Below, piece by piece: positions 5,514 through 12,395 of a stretch of 15,533 nt of DNA. Under the pieces are notes generated by a model. That model was not told where the DNA came from. It saw only the letters and a list, made by a program, of their open reading frames with translations, and ran no database searches. Numbering within the stretch: position 1 is the stretch's first letter; each line of letters begins with the position of its first letter. This DNA is from PXRE01 sp964435625. Its GTDB lineage: Archaea; Halobacteriota; Halobacteria; Halobacteriales; PXRE01. The position numbers and the translations under genes were made by a program. The stretch is from contig CAYTAG010000063.1 in the NCBI GenBank assembly GCA_964435625.1, positions 1 to 15,533 of the forward strand, read 5' to 3'.

Positions 5514-6733
5514 GCGACCGCAGTCGCCGGGCGTTCCTGCGGGACCTGCTGGCCCTGCCGGCAGGTGTCGGCGCCGCGGGCGTTGCGCTGTCGGGCAGTT
5601 CCCAGGAGGACGGCCGGACGGGACCGGAAACCGCCGACTTCGACGAGGGGACCGCCACGACCATGACGACTCGCCTGGCCGGGGACAACGATTACGAGAC
5701 CGCCGCGGCGATCACGCAGTCCGTCTACACCGCGATCAACGAGCACACCCGCCCCGGGGCGGCGATCCTGATCAACGACAGCGACCTGGGGGCGGCCCTG
5801 CCGGGCGTCGCCATCATCCACCACCCGGTCGACGGGGCCGTGCTGTTGACCGACCAGAACTCCCTGCCGGAGGCGACTCGTGCGGAGATCGAACGGCTCC
5901 ACCCGGAAGGCGTCCACGTCGACGGCGACACCCAGGTGTACCTCGTCGGCGGCGAGGAGTACGTCGGCGGCGGGGTCCAGCAAACCGTCGAGGAGATGGG
6001 TCTGAAGACGAGGCGGATCGACGGCGACACCCCTGCGGAGGTCGCGGCCAACGTCGACCAGTTGCTGAGCACGATCCACGCGAACCACCGCGACACCGTG
6101 TTCGTCGCCGACCTGGACGACCTCCCGACCGCCATCCCCGCCCAGTCCTGGAACGCCCACGGCGGCGACGGGTTCCTCTACGTCGACGGCGACCGCATTC
6201 CGCCGGAGACCGAGCGCCAACTCGACGCCCGGTTCGACGAGGCGTACGTGTACCTGCTTGGCGACGAGAGCAAGATCAGCGCCTCGGTCGCGCGCGACCT
6301 CGCGCAGTTCGGCCACGTCCAGCGCATCCCGAGGGGGTCGGACCCGTACGAATTGAGCGCCGGGGTCGCGGGGTACAGGGACGTCGGCCGCAACCAGGGC
6401 TGGGTGTTCGGCGAGTGGCCCCGCAAGATCGGCTGGGGGATCGCCGAGAGCGGCCACAACTTCATCTTCGCCAACCCCGATAGCTGGCAGACGGCCCTCC
6501 CGGCCTGCGTCGAGAGCCACCGGGGCAAACACGGTCCCATGCTGCTGGTCGGCCAGGACACGATCCCGAGCGCCGTCGCGAACTACCTGACGAACCTCAC
6601 CCGCCCTCACGAAGCGGCGCCGTACGACCGCAAGTACAACCACGGCTGGATCGTCGGCGACACGGACCAGATCAGCCGACGGGTGCAGGCGCGATTGCAC
6701 GCGATGCTCCAGGAACCGGGGGAGGGACCGTGA
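5510..6733 (+). CDS. Tat-exported cell-wall-binding repeat 2 family protein
   Basis: A 407-residue protein with a GTG start that overlaps the previous stop by four bases (GTGA), implying coupled translation. A twin-arginine signal is clear: SRRAFLRD with Arg6-Arg7, then ALPAGVGAAGVALSG. There is no lipobox Cys. Residues of about 55-310 hold at least two CWB2 repeats: TRLAGDNDYETAAAITQSVY, AAILINDSDLGAALPGVAII, AVLLTDQNSLPEATRAEIE, VYLVGGEEYVGGG, then TVFVADLDDLPTAIPAQSW and AYVYLLGDESKISASV. In other organisms such repeats hold surface proteins to the cell wall; their partner in archaea is not known. The C-terminal part (KIGWGIAESGHNFIFANPDS, KHGPMLLVGQDTIPSAVANY) is homologous to the external part of the previous gene, so the two may be partners or duplicates. 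It probably acts outside the cell. Confidence 0.85.
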   Translation: MSDRSRRAFLRDLLALPAGVGAAGVALSGSSQEDGRTGPETADFDEGTATTMTTRLAGDNDYETAAAITQSVYTAINEHTRPGAAILINDSDLGAALPGVAIIHHPVDGAVLLTDQNSLPEATRAEIERLHPEGVHVDGDTQVYLVGGEEYVGGGVQQTVEEMGLKTRRIDGDTPAEVAANVDQLLSTIHANHRDTVFVADLDDLPTAIPAQSWNAHGGDGFLYVDGDRIPPETERQLDARFDEAYVYLLGDESKISASVARDLAQFGHVQRIPRGSDPYELSAGVAGYRDVGRNQGWVFGEWPRKIGWGIAESGHNFIFANPDSWQTALPACVESHRGKHGPMLLVGQDTIPSAVANYLTNLTRPHEAAPYDRKYNHGWIVGDTDQISRRVQARLHAMLQEPGEGP

Positions 6734-7200
6734 GACGCATCGTCGCCACGTTTGGGGACGACGACGACGAAACGACGGCCCGGAGCGCGCTCCGTGACGC
6801 GAACTTGGAACCCAAGGACCCGGAGATCGACGACCTCTTCTTCGATCCGTCGACGACGATGCCGGAGGGGCGCGGGCTCCTGTGGGGGGGACTGATCGGC
6901 GGCCTGGTCGGCGCCGCGCTGCTGTTCGGCCTGGAGGAGTACGTGTTCTGGGTTCCGCGGATCAGTCCGATCATGACCGCCGGGCGGTACGAACTGGTCT
7001 TGCTCGGGTTCGGACTCGGCGTCGCCGTCGGCGGGTTCCTCGGGGGCGTGATCGGGACGTATCGGCGGCCGCCGGAACCGGAGCAGCCGCGACTCGCCGT
7101 CGTCGTTCCGGACCGCCGGGTCCGCGAGGTGAAGCGACTCCTCCGCGACCACGGCGCGACCGCGGTCGACGGTGCCGCTACCCGTCACGAGCACCCGTAG
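6730..7200 (+). CDS. Two-helix membrane protein, last gene of the copper/cell-wall operon
   Basis: A 156-residue protein not assigned to a named family. The GTG start overlaps the previous stop by four bases (GTGA). An acidic N-terminal segment (MRRIVATFGDDDDETTARSA) looks like a beta-alpha half-domain. Two Gly-rich membrane helices follow, about 48-68 (GLLWGGLIGGLVGAALLFGL) and 86-109 (ELVLLGFGLGVAVGGFLGGV), and then a cytosolic tail with RLAVVVPDRRVREVKRLLRDHGA, which echoes the N-terminal beta-alpha pattern. The two halves may pair into one ferredoxin-like domain across the hairpin, as in other small membrane proteins with split domains; this is inference. There are no Cys or His clusters, so it is unlikely to bind metal by itself. 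No terminator is evident after the TAG. Confidence 0.65.
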   Translation: MRRIVATFGDDDDETTARSALRDANLEPKDPEIDDLFFDPSTTMPEGRGLLWGGLIGGLVGAALLFGLEEYVFWVPRISPIMTAGRYELVLLGFGLGVAVGGFLGGVIGTYRRPPEPEQPRLAVVVPDRRVREVKRLLRDHGATAVDGAATRHEHP

Positions 7201-7313
7201 CGAGCGGCGACGCCCCATCGTCCGTCGTCCGGTCGAGGCTGGAGGGTGACGGTCGGCCCGGAACGTCGCACGTTGCCGGCGCCCGTGGGAAGTGTTCGGT
7301 CGTTCCTGTCGGC

Positions 7314-7325
7314 AATAAACTATTT
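7314..7325 (+). promoter_or_regulatory. Putative TATA box of the small STAS-like gene
   Basis: AATAAACTATTT is centred about 33 bases before the ATG at 7353. It is the only AT-rich tract in the 152-base gap after the copper/cell-wall operon. Confidence 0.5.
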
Positions 7326-7352
7326 CGTTGCGCGTCCCCCACCCTGAAACGG

Positions 7353-7709
7353 ATGGATACCGAGGCTCTCTCCGCGGAGGTCGTCGACGGGGTCGTCGTC
7401 GTCGAGTGGCACGAGCACCGGCCGGACGGCGAGGTCGTCGGCCAGCGGGTGCTCGACCTCCTCGAACGCGAGGGCGTCGAGGCCTACGTCGCGGTCGACC
7501 GGTCGGATCGCTACCTCGGCCCCGAGACCCAGGAGGCCATGGAACGGATGGCGACGAGGATCGCCGACTGCGGCGTCGAACGGGTCGGCCTGGTCGGCGA
7601 GGCCATCAAGACGCTCGCCGCCAAGCGCGTGTTCGACGAGGCGGGGCTGACCGTCCACGCCGCGGACGACCGGGCGGACGCCGTCGAGTGGGCACGCTCG
7701 GGGACGTAA
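7353..7709 (+). CDS. Small cytosolic protein, possibly STAS/SpoIIAA-like
   Basis: A 118-residue acidic protein with no signal or membrane segment. The order of predicted elements is beta (VVDGVVVVEW), helix (GEVVGQRVLDLLERE), beta (VEAYVAVDRS), helix (PETQEAMERMATRIADCG), beta (VERVGLVGE), helix (KTLAAKRVFDEAG), beta (LTVHAADD) and helix (ADAVEWARSG). The last part, a strand ending in Val-Gly followed by a helix and a terminal Ala-x-x-Trp, recalls SpoIIAA-like (STAS-related) proteins found in many bacteria and archaea, but the resemblance is weak and no phosphorylatable site can be named. The frame is open upstream to 6882, but that part overlaps the preceding gene and lacks haloarchaeal composition; the ATG at 7353 has a TATA-like box at the leaderless distance. 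Confidence 0.65.
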   Translation: MDTEALSAEVVDGVVVVEWHEHRPDGEVVGQRVLDLLEREGVEAYVAVDRSDRYLGPETQEAMERMATRIADCGVERVGLVGEAIKTLAAKRVFDEAGLTVHAADDRADAVEWARSGT

Positions 7710-7762
7710 GTCGACAGCCTCCGGGTCGGCGCCGAGGTTCCGGCCCGACGTGCCGCTCCCCG

Positions 7763-7772
7763 AACCGTTTTG
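7763..7772 (+). promoter_or_regulatory. Weak putative promoter of the S9 peptidase gene
   Basis: AACCGTTTTG is centred about 28 bases before the ATG at 7796. The match to the TATA consensus is poor, but the spacing fits a leaderless transcript. Confidence 0.35.
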
Positions 7773-7795
7773 CGCGCCGCGCCCAGCGGACGAAT

Positions 7796-9703
7796 ATGGC
7801 CCACGACGTGGCGCGGTACCTGAGCATCGACGAGGTCGATTCGCCGGCGTTCACCCCCGGCGGTCGCCTCCTGTTCCTGTCGGACGCCAGTGGAACGCCC
7901 CAGGTCTGGACGAGCGACGCCGCCGGCGCCTGGCCGGAACGACTGACGCCCTACGAGGAGCGGGTCTCGTTCGTCGCCCCCTCGCCGACCCGCGAGGCGT
8001 TCGTCTTCGGGATGGACTGCGGCAGCGACGAGCGCGACCAGCTGTTCCGGGACGACCTCCGGGACGGGACCGAAACCCGGCTCACCGACGCGCCCGGGGC
8101 GAAACACGCCTGGGGCGACTGGAGTCCCGACGGCGACCGGATCGCTTACTCCGCCAACCGCCGCGACCCGGGCGTCTTCGACGTGTACGTCCAGGGCCGC
8201 GAGCAGTCCCACGAGGCCGCCGACCTGGTGCTGGAGGGCGAGGGCGGCTGGCTCTCGGTCGACGCCTGGCTGGACGACGACCGCCTCGTGCTGGCCAAGC
8301 CCCGCTCCAGCAACGACACGGACGTCTACCTGCTGGATCTGGACGCCGGTGAACGGGTCCGGTTGAGCGACGACGACGAGGCGCGCTTCCCGTTCGTCGA
8401 ACCCGGCCCCGACGGCGACCTCTACGTCGTCACCGACAACGGCAGCGACACCGCCTACGTGGGTCGAATCGAACTCTCGGACGTCGACGCGACCGCGGGT
8501 GACGATTCGACCGTCGACGCCGACGTCGAGATCGAGACGGTCCGGGAAGGCGGCGACTGGAACGTCGACGGCCTGGCCGTCCACGAGTGCGGCCGGATCG
8601 CCTGGACGCGCAACGTCGACGGCTACTCGGAGTTGCACGCCGGCCAACTCGTCGACGGCGGGACGTCGGTCGCGGAGGCGGGAGCGGCGGTCGCGGAGGC
8701 GGGAGCGGCGGTCGCGGAGACGACGTCGCCGTCGGTCGACGGCGTGGTTACCGGCCTCACATTCGACGCCGACGGCGAGCGACTGGCGTTCACCCACACC
8801 GAGAACACCCAGCCCTACGGCGTCCACGTCGCGCAGTTCGGGACCGTCGCCGACGAGCGCTGGACGCCGGTCGGCACGGCGGGCATCCCGCCATCGTCGT
8901 TCCGGGCGGCCGAGACGGTCCGCTACGAGACGTTCGACGGTCGGGACATTCCGGCCTACTGGACGCTCCCCGAGGACGCCGAGGCGGCTGACGCCGCCTC
9001 CGACCGTGCCAGCGGGCACGCAGGCGAAACCCCGGTCATCGTCGACGTCCACGGCGGGCCGACCCACCAGCGCCGCCCCTGGTTCTACCCGACCAAGCAG
9101 TACTTCCTGAACCGCGGGTACGCCATCCTGGAGCCGAACGTCCGGGGGTCGACTGGCTACGGGAAGGCCTACACCCACCTCGACGACCAGGACAAGCGGA
9201 TGGACTCGGTGAAGGACATCGAGCAGGCCGTGGCGTGGCTCCACGACCAGCCAGAAGTCGACCCCGACCGGATCGTCGCCTACGGCCGGTCGTACGGCGG
9301 GTTCATGGTGCTGGCAGCCATCACCGAGTACCCCGACCTCTGGGCCGCAGCGGTCGATTTCGTCGGCATCGCCAACTTCGAGACGTTCCTGGAGAACACC
9401 GGCGAGTGGCGCCGCTCCCACAGGGAAGCCGAGTACGGGAGCCTGGAGAACCGAGAGTTGCTGGAGCGGATCAGCCCCATCCATCGCGCCGACCGCATCG
9501 AGTGCCCGCTGTTCGTCCAGCACGGCGCCAACGACCCGCGGGTGCCCGTGGGCGAGGCCGAGCAGATCGCGGAAATCGTCGCGGAGCAGGGCGTCCCCGT
9601 CGAGACGCTGATCTTCGAGGACGAGGGCCACCACACGACGAGTCGAGAGAACCTGATCGAGGAGTTCGAGGCCATCGCGGACTTCCTCGACCGGCACGTC
9701 TGA
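7796..9703 (+). CDS. S9 family peptidase (prolyl oligopeptidase / acylaminoacyl-peptidase type)
   Basis: A 635-residue serine peptidase that should cleave short peptides in the cytosol; no signal peptide is seen. Residues of about 1-370 form a beta-propeller with TolB/WD-like blades (SPAFTPGGRLLFLSD, HAWGDWSPDGDRIAYSANR, VTGLTFDADGERLAFTHTE). Residues of about 385-635 are the alpha/beta hydrolase domain: VDVHGGPTHQ near the oxyanion region, the nucleophile Ser499 in YGRSYGG, Asp580 in HGANDPRVP and His612 in EDEGHHTT. The triad is complete, and the length is typical of haloarchaeal S9C dipeptidyl aminopeptidase/acylaminoacyl peptidases. The ATG at 7796 fits the conserved N terminus MAHDVARYLSIDEVDSPAFTP. 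An oddity is a 21-bp in-frame tandem repeat at residues 292-308. Exact substrate specificity cannot be read from sequence. Confidence 0.92.
   Translation: MAHDVARYLSIDEVDSPAFTPGGRLLFLSDASGTPQVWTSDAAGAWPERLTPYEERVSFVAPSPTREAFVFGMDCGSDERDQLFRDDLRDGTETRLTDAPGAKHAWGDWSPDGDRIAYSANRRDPGVFDVYVQGREQSHEAADLVLEGEGGWLSVDAWLDDDRLVLAKPRSSNDTDVYLLDLDAGERVRLSDDDEARFPFVEPGPDGDLYVVTDNGSDTAYVGRIELSDVDATAGDDSTVDADVEIETVREGGDWNVDGLAVHECGRIAWTRNVDGYSELHAGQLVDGGTSVAEAGAAVAEAGAAVAETTSPSVDGVVTGLTFDADGERLAFTHTENTQPYGVHVAQFGTVADERWTPVGTAGIPPSSFRAAETVRYETFDGRDIPAYWTLPEDAEAADAASDRASGHAGETPVIVDVHGGPTHQRRPWFYPTKQYFLNRGYAILEPNVRGSTGYGKAYTHLDDQDKRMDSVKDIEQAVAWLHDQPEVDPDRIVAYGRSYGGFMVLAAITEYPDLWAAAVDFVGIANFETFLENTGEWRRSHREAEYGSLENRELLERISPIHRADRIECPLFVQHGANDPRVPVGEAEQIAEIVAEQGVPVETLIFEDEGHHTTSRENLIEEFEAIADFLDRHV
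8669..8719 (+). repeat. 21-bp in-frame tandem repeat in the S9 peptidase gene
   Basis: Two identical 21-base units (8669-8689 and 8690-8710) and a 9-base partial third (8711-8719) encode VAEAGAA, VAEAGAA and VAE. The repeat lies in a loop of the propeller before VVTGLTFDADGERLAF and looks like a recent slippage expansion that keeps the frame. Confidence 0.85.
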
Positions 9704-9727
9704 GTGCGCCATCCATTGTCCTGGCAC

Positions 9728-9738
9728 TTTTATCGTAA
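9728..9738 (+). promoter_or_regulatory. TTTATCGTAA copy 1 (AT-rich site after the S9 gene)
   Basis: TTTTATCGTAA lies 24 bases after the S9 stop. The T-run could help end the S9 transcript; the same 10-mer recurs at 9779-9788, where it overlaps the putative promoter of the next gene. Confidence 0.4.
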
Positions 9739-9776
9739 TACTGAAAGTTGAAAGAGGTATTTCACCCACCACAATC

Positions 9777-9788
9777 AATTTATCGTAA
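9777..9788 (+). promoter_or_regulatory. Putative TATA box of the Tat lipoprotein gene (TTTATCGTAA copy 2)
   Basis: AATTTATCGTAA is centred about 28 bases before the ATG at 9810, as expected for a leaderless transcript. It repeats the 10-mer found 50 bases upstream. Confidence 0.5.
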
Positions 9789-9809
9789 CCGGCAGTAACT
9801 CGATACAGA

Positions 9810-10484
9810 ATGACGTACGGAAGCAGTCGACGTCGATTCGTTGGGACGATCGGCGTAACCCTTGCCTTCCTGAGTGGGTGCTTGAGTGGCGACGGAGCCA
9901 CTACGAACGAGGGGCAAACCGGTTCGCCGACGGACCGGCCGTCGGAAACGGGAACGGATACGGCGACCGAGACGGATACACGGTCCCAGGAACCGACTGA
10001 AACAGACGGTAACAACCAAGCAGGCCGCACCCCATACCCTGATTCCGTTTCGTTCGAAACGCTGATATCGGGAGACGGAGTGATCGAAAAGCCCGAGGCC
10101 TCGCTTGAGCGAAAAGACTTCCGCATGGCGTATCTCCGGTCGGAAGCCGACGTCGACCGTCTCGACCACGGGTCGCTGACCGACGAACAGCGGGCCTTCC
10201 TCGACGACACCGACTTTACAGAGTCGGCCATCGTAGCTGCCGGGCTTCAATATCCGACCACGGAAACTGAAGTCAGCGTCCTCGGCGTCATCCGTCGACC
10301 GAAGAGACTGGAAACCCGGATCTGGATCGACGAACACGGTGCTCTGAATGCCGAGGATTACGACCTCATTCTCGTGCGCGTGACGCCGGGGAACGAAATC
10401 CCCGACGATGCAATCGTCGTCCTGGAGAACGATCCGTACGAGGACGGCGAACCGACCGAATTCGGGACGACCGGCAACGATTGA
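9810..10484 (+). CDS. Tat-exported haloarchaeal lipoprotein of unknown function
   Basis: A 224-residue protein. The N terminus has a Tat signal (SSRRRFVGT, Arg7-Arg9), a hydrophobic stretch GTIGVTLAFL and a lipobox L-S-G-C with the lipidated Cys at residue 24. A Thr/Glu/Ser/Asp-rich linker at about 27-65 (TDRPSETGTDTATETDT) is the usual spacer between lipid anchor and folded domain in haloarchaea. The domain at about 75-224 has alternating strands (FRMAYLRSEADVDRL, ESAIVAAGLQY, EVSVLGVIRR, RIWIDEHG, DYDLILVRVTP) and no recognised motif or metal site. Its product should face the outside, anchored in the membrane. Base composition and codon use are less GC-rich than in the flanking metabolic genes. 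It lies before the Tat-exported subtilase gene, but 302 bases separate the two, so a shared transcript is not evident. Confidence 0.75.
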   Translation: MTYGSSRRRFVGTIGVTLAFLSGCLSGDGATTNEGQTGSPTDRPSETGTDTATETDTRSQEPTETDGNNQAGRTPYPDSVSFETLISGDGVIEKPEASLERKDFRMAYLRSEADVDRLDHGSLTDEQRAFLDDTDFTESAIVAAGLQYPTTETEVSVLGVIRRPKRLETRIWIDEHGALNAEDYDLILVRVTPGNEIPDDAIVVLENDPYEDGEPTEFGTTGND

Positions 10485-10728
10485 CCGACCCCGCCCCGCC
10501 GTAACAAGCTACCGTCCCCTCTGACTTCGCGCTCGGTCCACGCGCTGGTCGAAGAGGCCGAAAAGGTGCCGAGATTGCCGGCGAGTCGGAAGCCCCTGTC
10601 GAGATGCCCTCTTCGAGGATGGGCCCACCCTCTGAACGGGAGGACCGATCGAAGGTTGGCGACCATCGCGGGCATGCTGGACAGGGCTCCCGTGGTCCGC
10701 CCGGACAGGGGCCGGAATTGTACCTTTT
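10485..10728 (+). other. Gap with a stop-free stretch, possible gene remnant
   Basis: After the TGA of the lipoprotein gene the same frame stays open for about 81 codons to a TGA at 10728-10730. It reads, in part, SVHALVEEAEKVPRLPASRK and RRLATIAGMLDRAPVVRPDR. The only in-frame start of note is the GTG at 10566, with no ribosome-binding site or promoter. The peptide is Arg/Pro-rich, not acidic, and was not recognised. It may be a decayed fragment of a mobile-element gene, or chance in GC-rich DNA. No RNA gene or other feature was seen here. Confidence 0.3.
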
Positions 10729-10732
10729 GATA

Positions 10733-10769
10733 CTATTTTATTATTATATCGTAAAGTATAATATTTAAG
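10733..10769 (+). promoter_or_regulatory. AT-rich promoter region of the subtilase gene
   Basis: A run of almost pure A/T occurs in otherwise GC-rich DNA. It includes ATTTTATTATTATATC, a third TATCGTAA (10747-10754), and AGTATAATATTTAAG (10755-10769), whose TATA-like core is about 22-30 bases before the ATG at 10787. It is probably a strong promoter for a leaderless transcript. Confidence 0.6.
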
Positions 10770-10786
10770 TCCTAGTATACACATTC

Positions 10787-12364
10787 ATGTCGGATCCAAA
10801 CGGTTCTGGCGGCGATAGAACAGGAACGAACCGCAGGGATTTCCTCGAGTGGGCCTCAGCACTCGGGCTGACGGCCGTCTCACCAGCAACGATAGCGAAG
10901 ATAGCCAAAGCGAAGGACAAACGGAAGGAACCAGATCCGATCCCGGAAGAGGAGAGAGGTGATCCAGCCAGCGACGTCCACGTCACTCACGACCTGGAAC
11001 GTGAGGGTGTCCAGAAGCGCCTCGAACGGTTCGACCGGTCGGGTGATCCGACCGACCTCTTCCATCCCTTCCTCCTGGAGGGGCTGGAGAAGACGGACCA
11101 CGACGAATTCAGCGTCGTGGTCCGAACGATCGGCGAGGAGAACAAGATTACCACGAAGGGGCCGTACGAGCGGGACGTCTACGGCTGGAAACCCACCGAG
11201 ACGGAGATCGCTCGACTATCGGAGTTCGGAACGGTAGGACACGCGGCCGAGTTCAGCGGGACCTCGCTGACCTTCCATGAGGTGTCCCGCGACGACCTGA
11301 AACGCGTCGCCCTGCAGGAGTTCGTCGTCGGGCTCACTCGGAGCCCGCCGAGGAAACCGGCGGGGGTCGAGAGTACCTCGTCATCGGGAATCCCCGCTTC
11401 GACGCTGCGTTCGAACGAATACTGCTGGTTCAGCTCGGTCGACGGGGACTACGACATCCCCTCCGAAGTCAAGATCGGGATCATCGACACCGGCTACGAG
11501 AGCGAGCGGACCCCCTACGATGAACCCTGGGCGAACCGGATCGGCATCAAATACGGTCTGGCCAAGGACTTCACGGACGACAACGATTGGACGAAAGACA
11601 CGTACGACAGTTCCGGCTACTCCCACGGGACTGCGGCAGCGGACACAGTCGCGTACATGATCGACGACAACGCGACCCACAACGATCTGTTCGTTCCGCT
11701 GAAGGTGTTCTCCGACAGCACCGATACGTCGAACGACGAGCACGTCGACAACGTTCGTAAAGCGATCGAGTATTGTATCAATCACGAGATTCCGGTGATA
11801 AGCGACACGACTGTCGCGACCGCAGGTACCGAGTACTGCACGTCGGAGCTCTGTGACCTGTACGAGACGTACGCGGGCGATTCCGGATACATTCCGGCGA
11901 CCACCACGGGCAACTACTGGCACACCGACAAGGTGGATCACCCTGGCGGCTCCTGGTACACCATCGGTACGGGAGGCATCAACGGTGGTAGCTGTTCCAG
12001 TGACAGCAAGGACTACCCGCGTGACTCAAACTCGAACTACGATCCCGAGCACCTCTACGACAACCCGGACAGTTACGTGAACTACTGCACGTACTGCACA
12101 TCCCAGGAACGAAAAGAGCCGGTTCCCACGGTCTACGCGGCCTACGACCTGGAAACCGATGCTGACACCGTCATCAGCGGGACGTCGTTCGCGGGTCCTG
12201 TGGCCGCCGCTGCGGCGATCATCATGCAGTCGAACGGACTCTATTCCTACTCTTCCGCACGCAACCTCTTCGGTGACATGACGTGGTACCAGGTGTGTCC
12301 CGACGAGGCCGCGAAGACCGGCCAGCTCGTGGACGCGCACGAGGCCCACTACCAGACGAAGTAG
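10787..12364 (+). CDS. Tat-exported subtilisin-like serine protease (S8 family)
   Basis: A 525-residue secreted protease. The Tat signal is NRRDFLEWASALGLTAVSPA (Arg16-Arg17). Residues of about 40-205 form a charged pro-region. The catalytic domain begins near 225: Asp234 in IGIIDTGYE, His280 in SHGTAAAD, the oxyanion Asn376 in TTTGNYW and Ser467 in GTSFAGPVAA, so the triad is complete. The domain holds eight cysteines (Cys213 in NEYCWFS is the first; others lie in IEYC, TEYCTSELC, GGSC, NYCTYC and YQVC), many for a haloarchaeal protein, which suggests disulfides outside the cell. No C-terminal anchor or PKD domain is present, unlike some halolysins. The pro-region has no close match that I recognise. 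It follows a Tat lipoprotein gene and ends just before a hairpin terminator. The natural substrate is unknown. Confidence 0.9.
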   Translation: MSDPNGSGGDRTGTNRRDFLEWASALGLTAVSPATIAKIAKAKDKRKEPDPIPEEERGDPASDVHVTHDLEREGVQKRLERFDRSGDPTDLFHPFLLEGLEKTDHDEFSVVVRTIGEENKITTKGPYERDVYGWKPTETEIARLSEFGTVGHAAEFSGTSLTFHEVSRDDLKRVALQEFVVGLTRSPPRKPAGVESTSSSGIPASTLRSNEYCWFSSVDGDYDIPSEVKIGIIDTGYESERTPYDEPWANRIGIKYGLAKDFTDDNDWTKDTYDSSGYSHGTAAADTVAYMIDDNATHNDLFVPLKVFSDSTDTSNDEHVDNVRKAIEYCINHEIPVISDTTVATAGTEYCTSELCDLYETYAGDSGYIPATTTGNYWHTDKVDHPGGSWYTIGTGGINGGSCSSDSKDYPRDSNSNYDPEHLYDNPDSYVNYCTYCTSQERKEPVPTVYAAYDLETDADTVISGTSFAGPVAAAAAIIMQSNGLYSYSSARNLFGDMTWYQVCPDEAAKTGQLVDAHEAHYQTK

Positions 12365-12369
12365 GGATC

Positions 12370-12395
12370 GGACGACGGAATCGTCCCCGATTTTT
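12370..12395 (+). terminator. Hairpin and T-run after the subtilase gene
   Basis: GGACGA (12370-12375), loop CGGAA and TCGTCC (12381-12386) form a 6-bp stem, followed four bases later by TTTTT (12391-12395). It lies five bases after the TAG stop. Archaeal termination mainly needs the T-run; the hairpin is a bonus. Confidence 0.6.

Noticed and set aside
7511..10231. 906-codon minus-strand ORF opposite the S9 peptidase and the lipoprotein gene
   Set aside because: It mirrors the GAC/GTC-rich codons of the true gene; its peptide is Val/Arg/Gly-rich with no domain, while the plus strand has a complete catalytic triad.
10509..10784. 91-codon minus-strand ORF in the gap before the subtilase gene
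   Set aside because: It starts in the AT-rich promoter tract and has a basic composition without motif; no promoter is seen.
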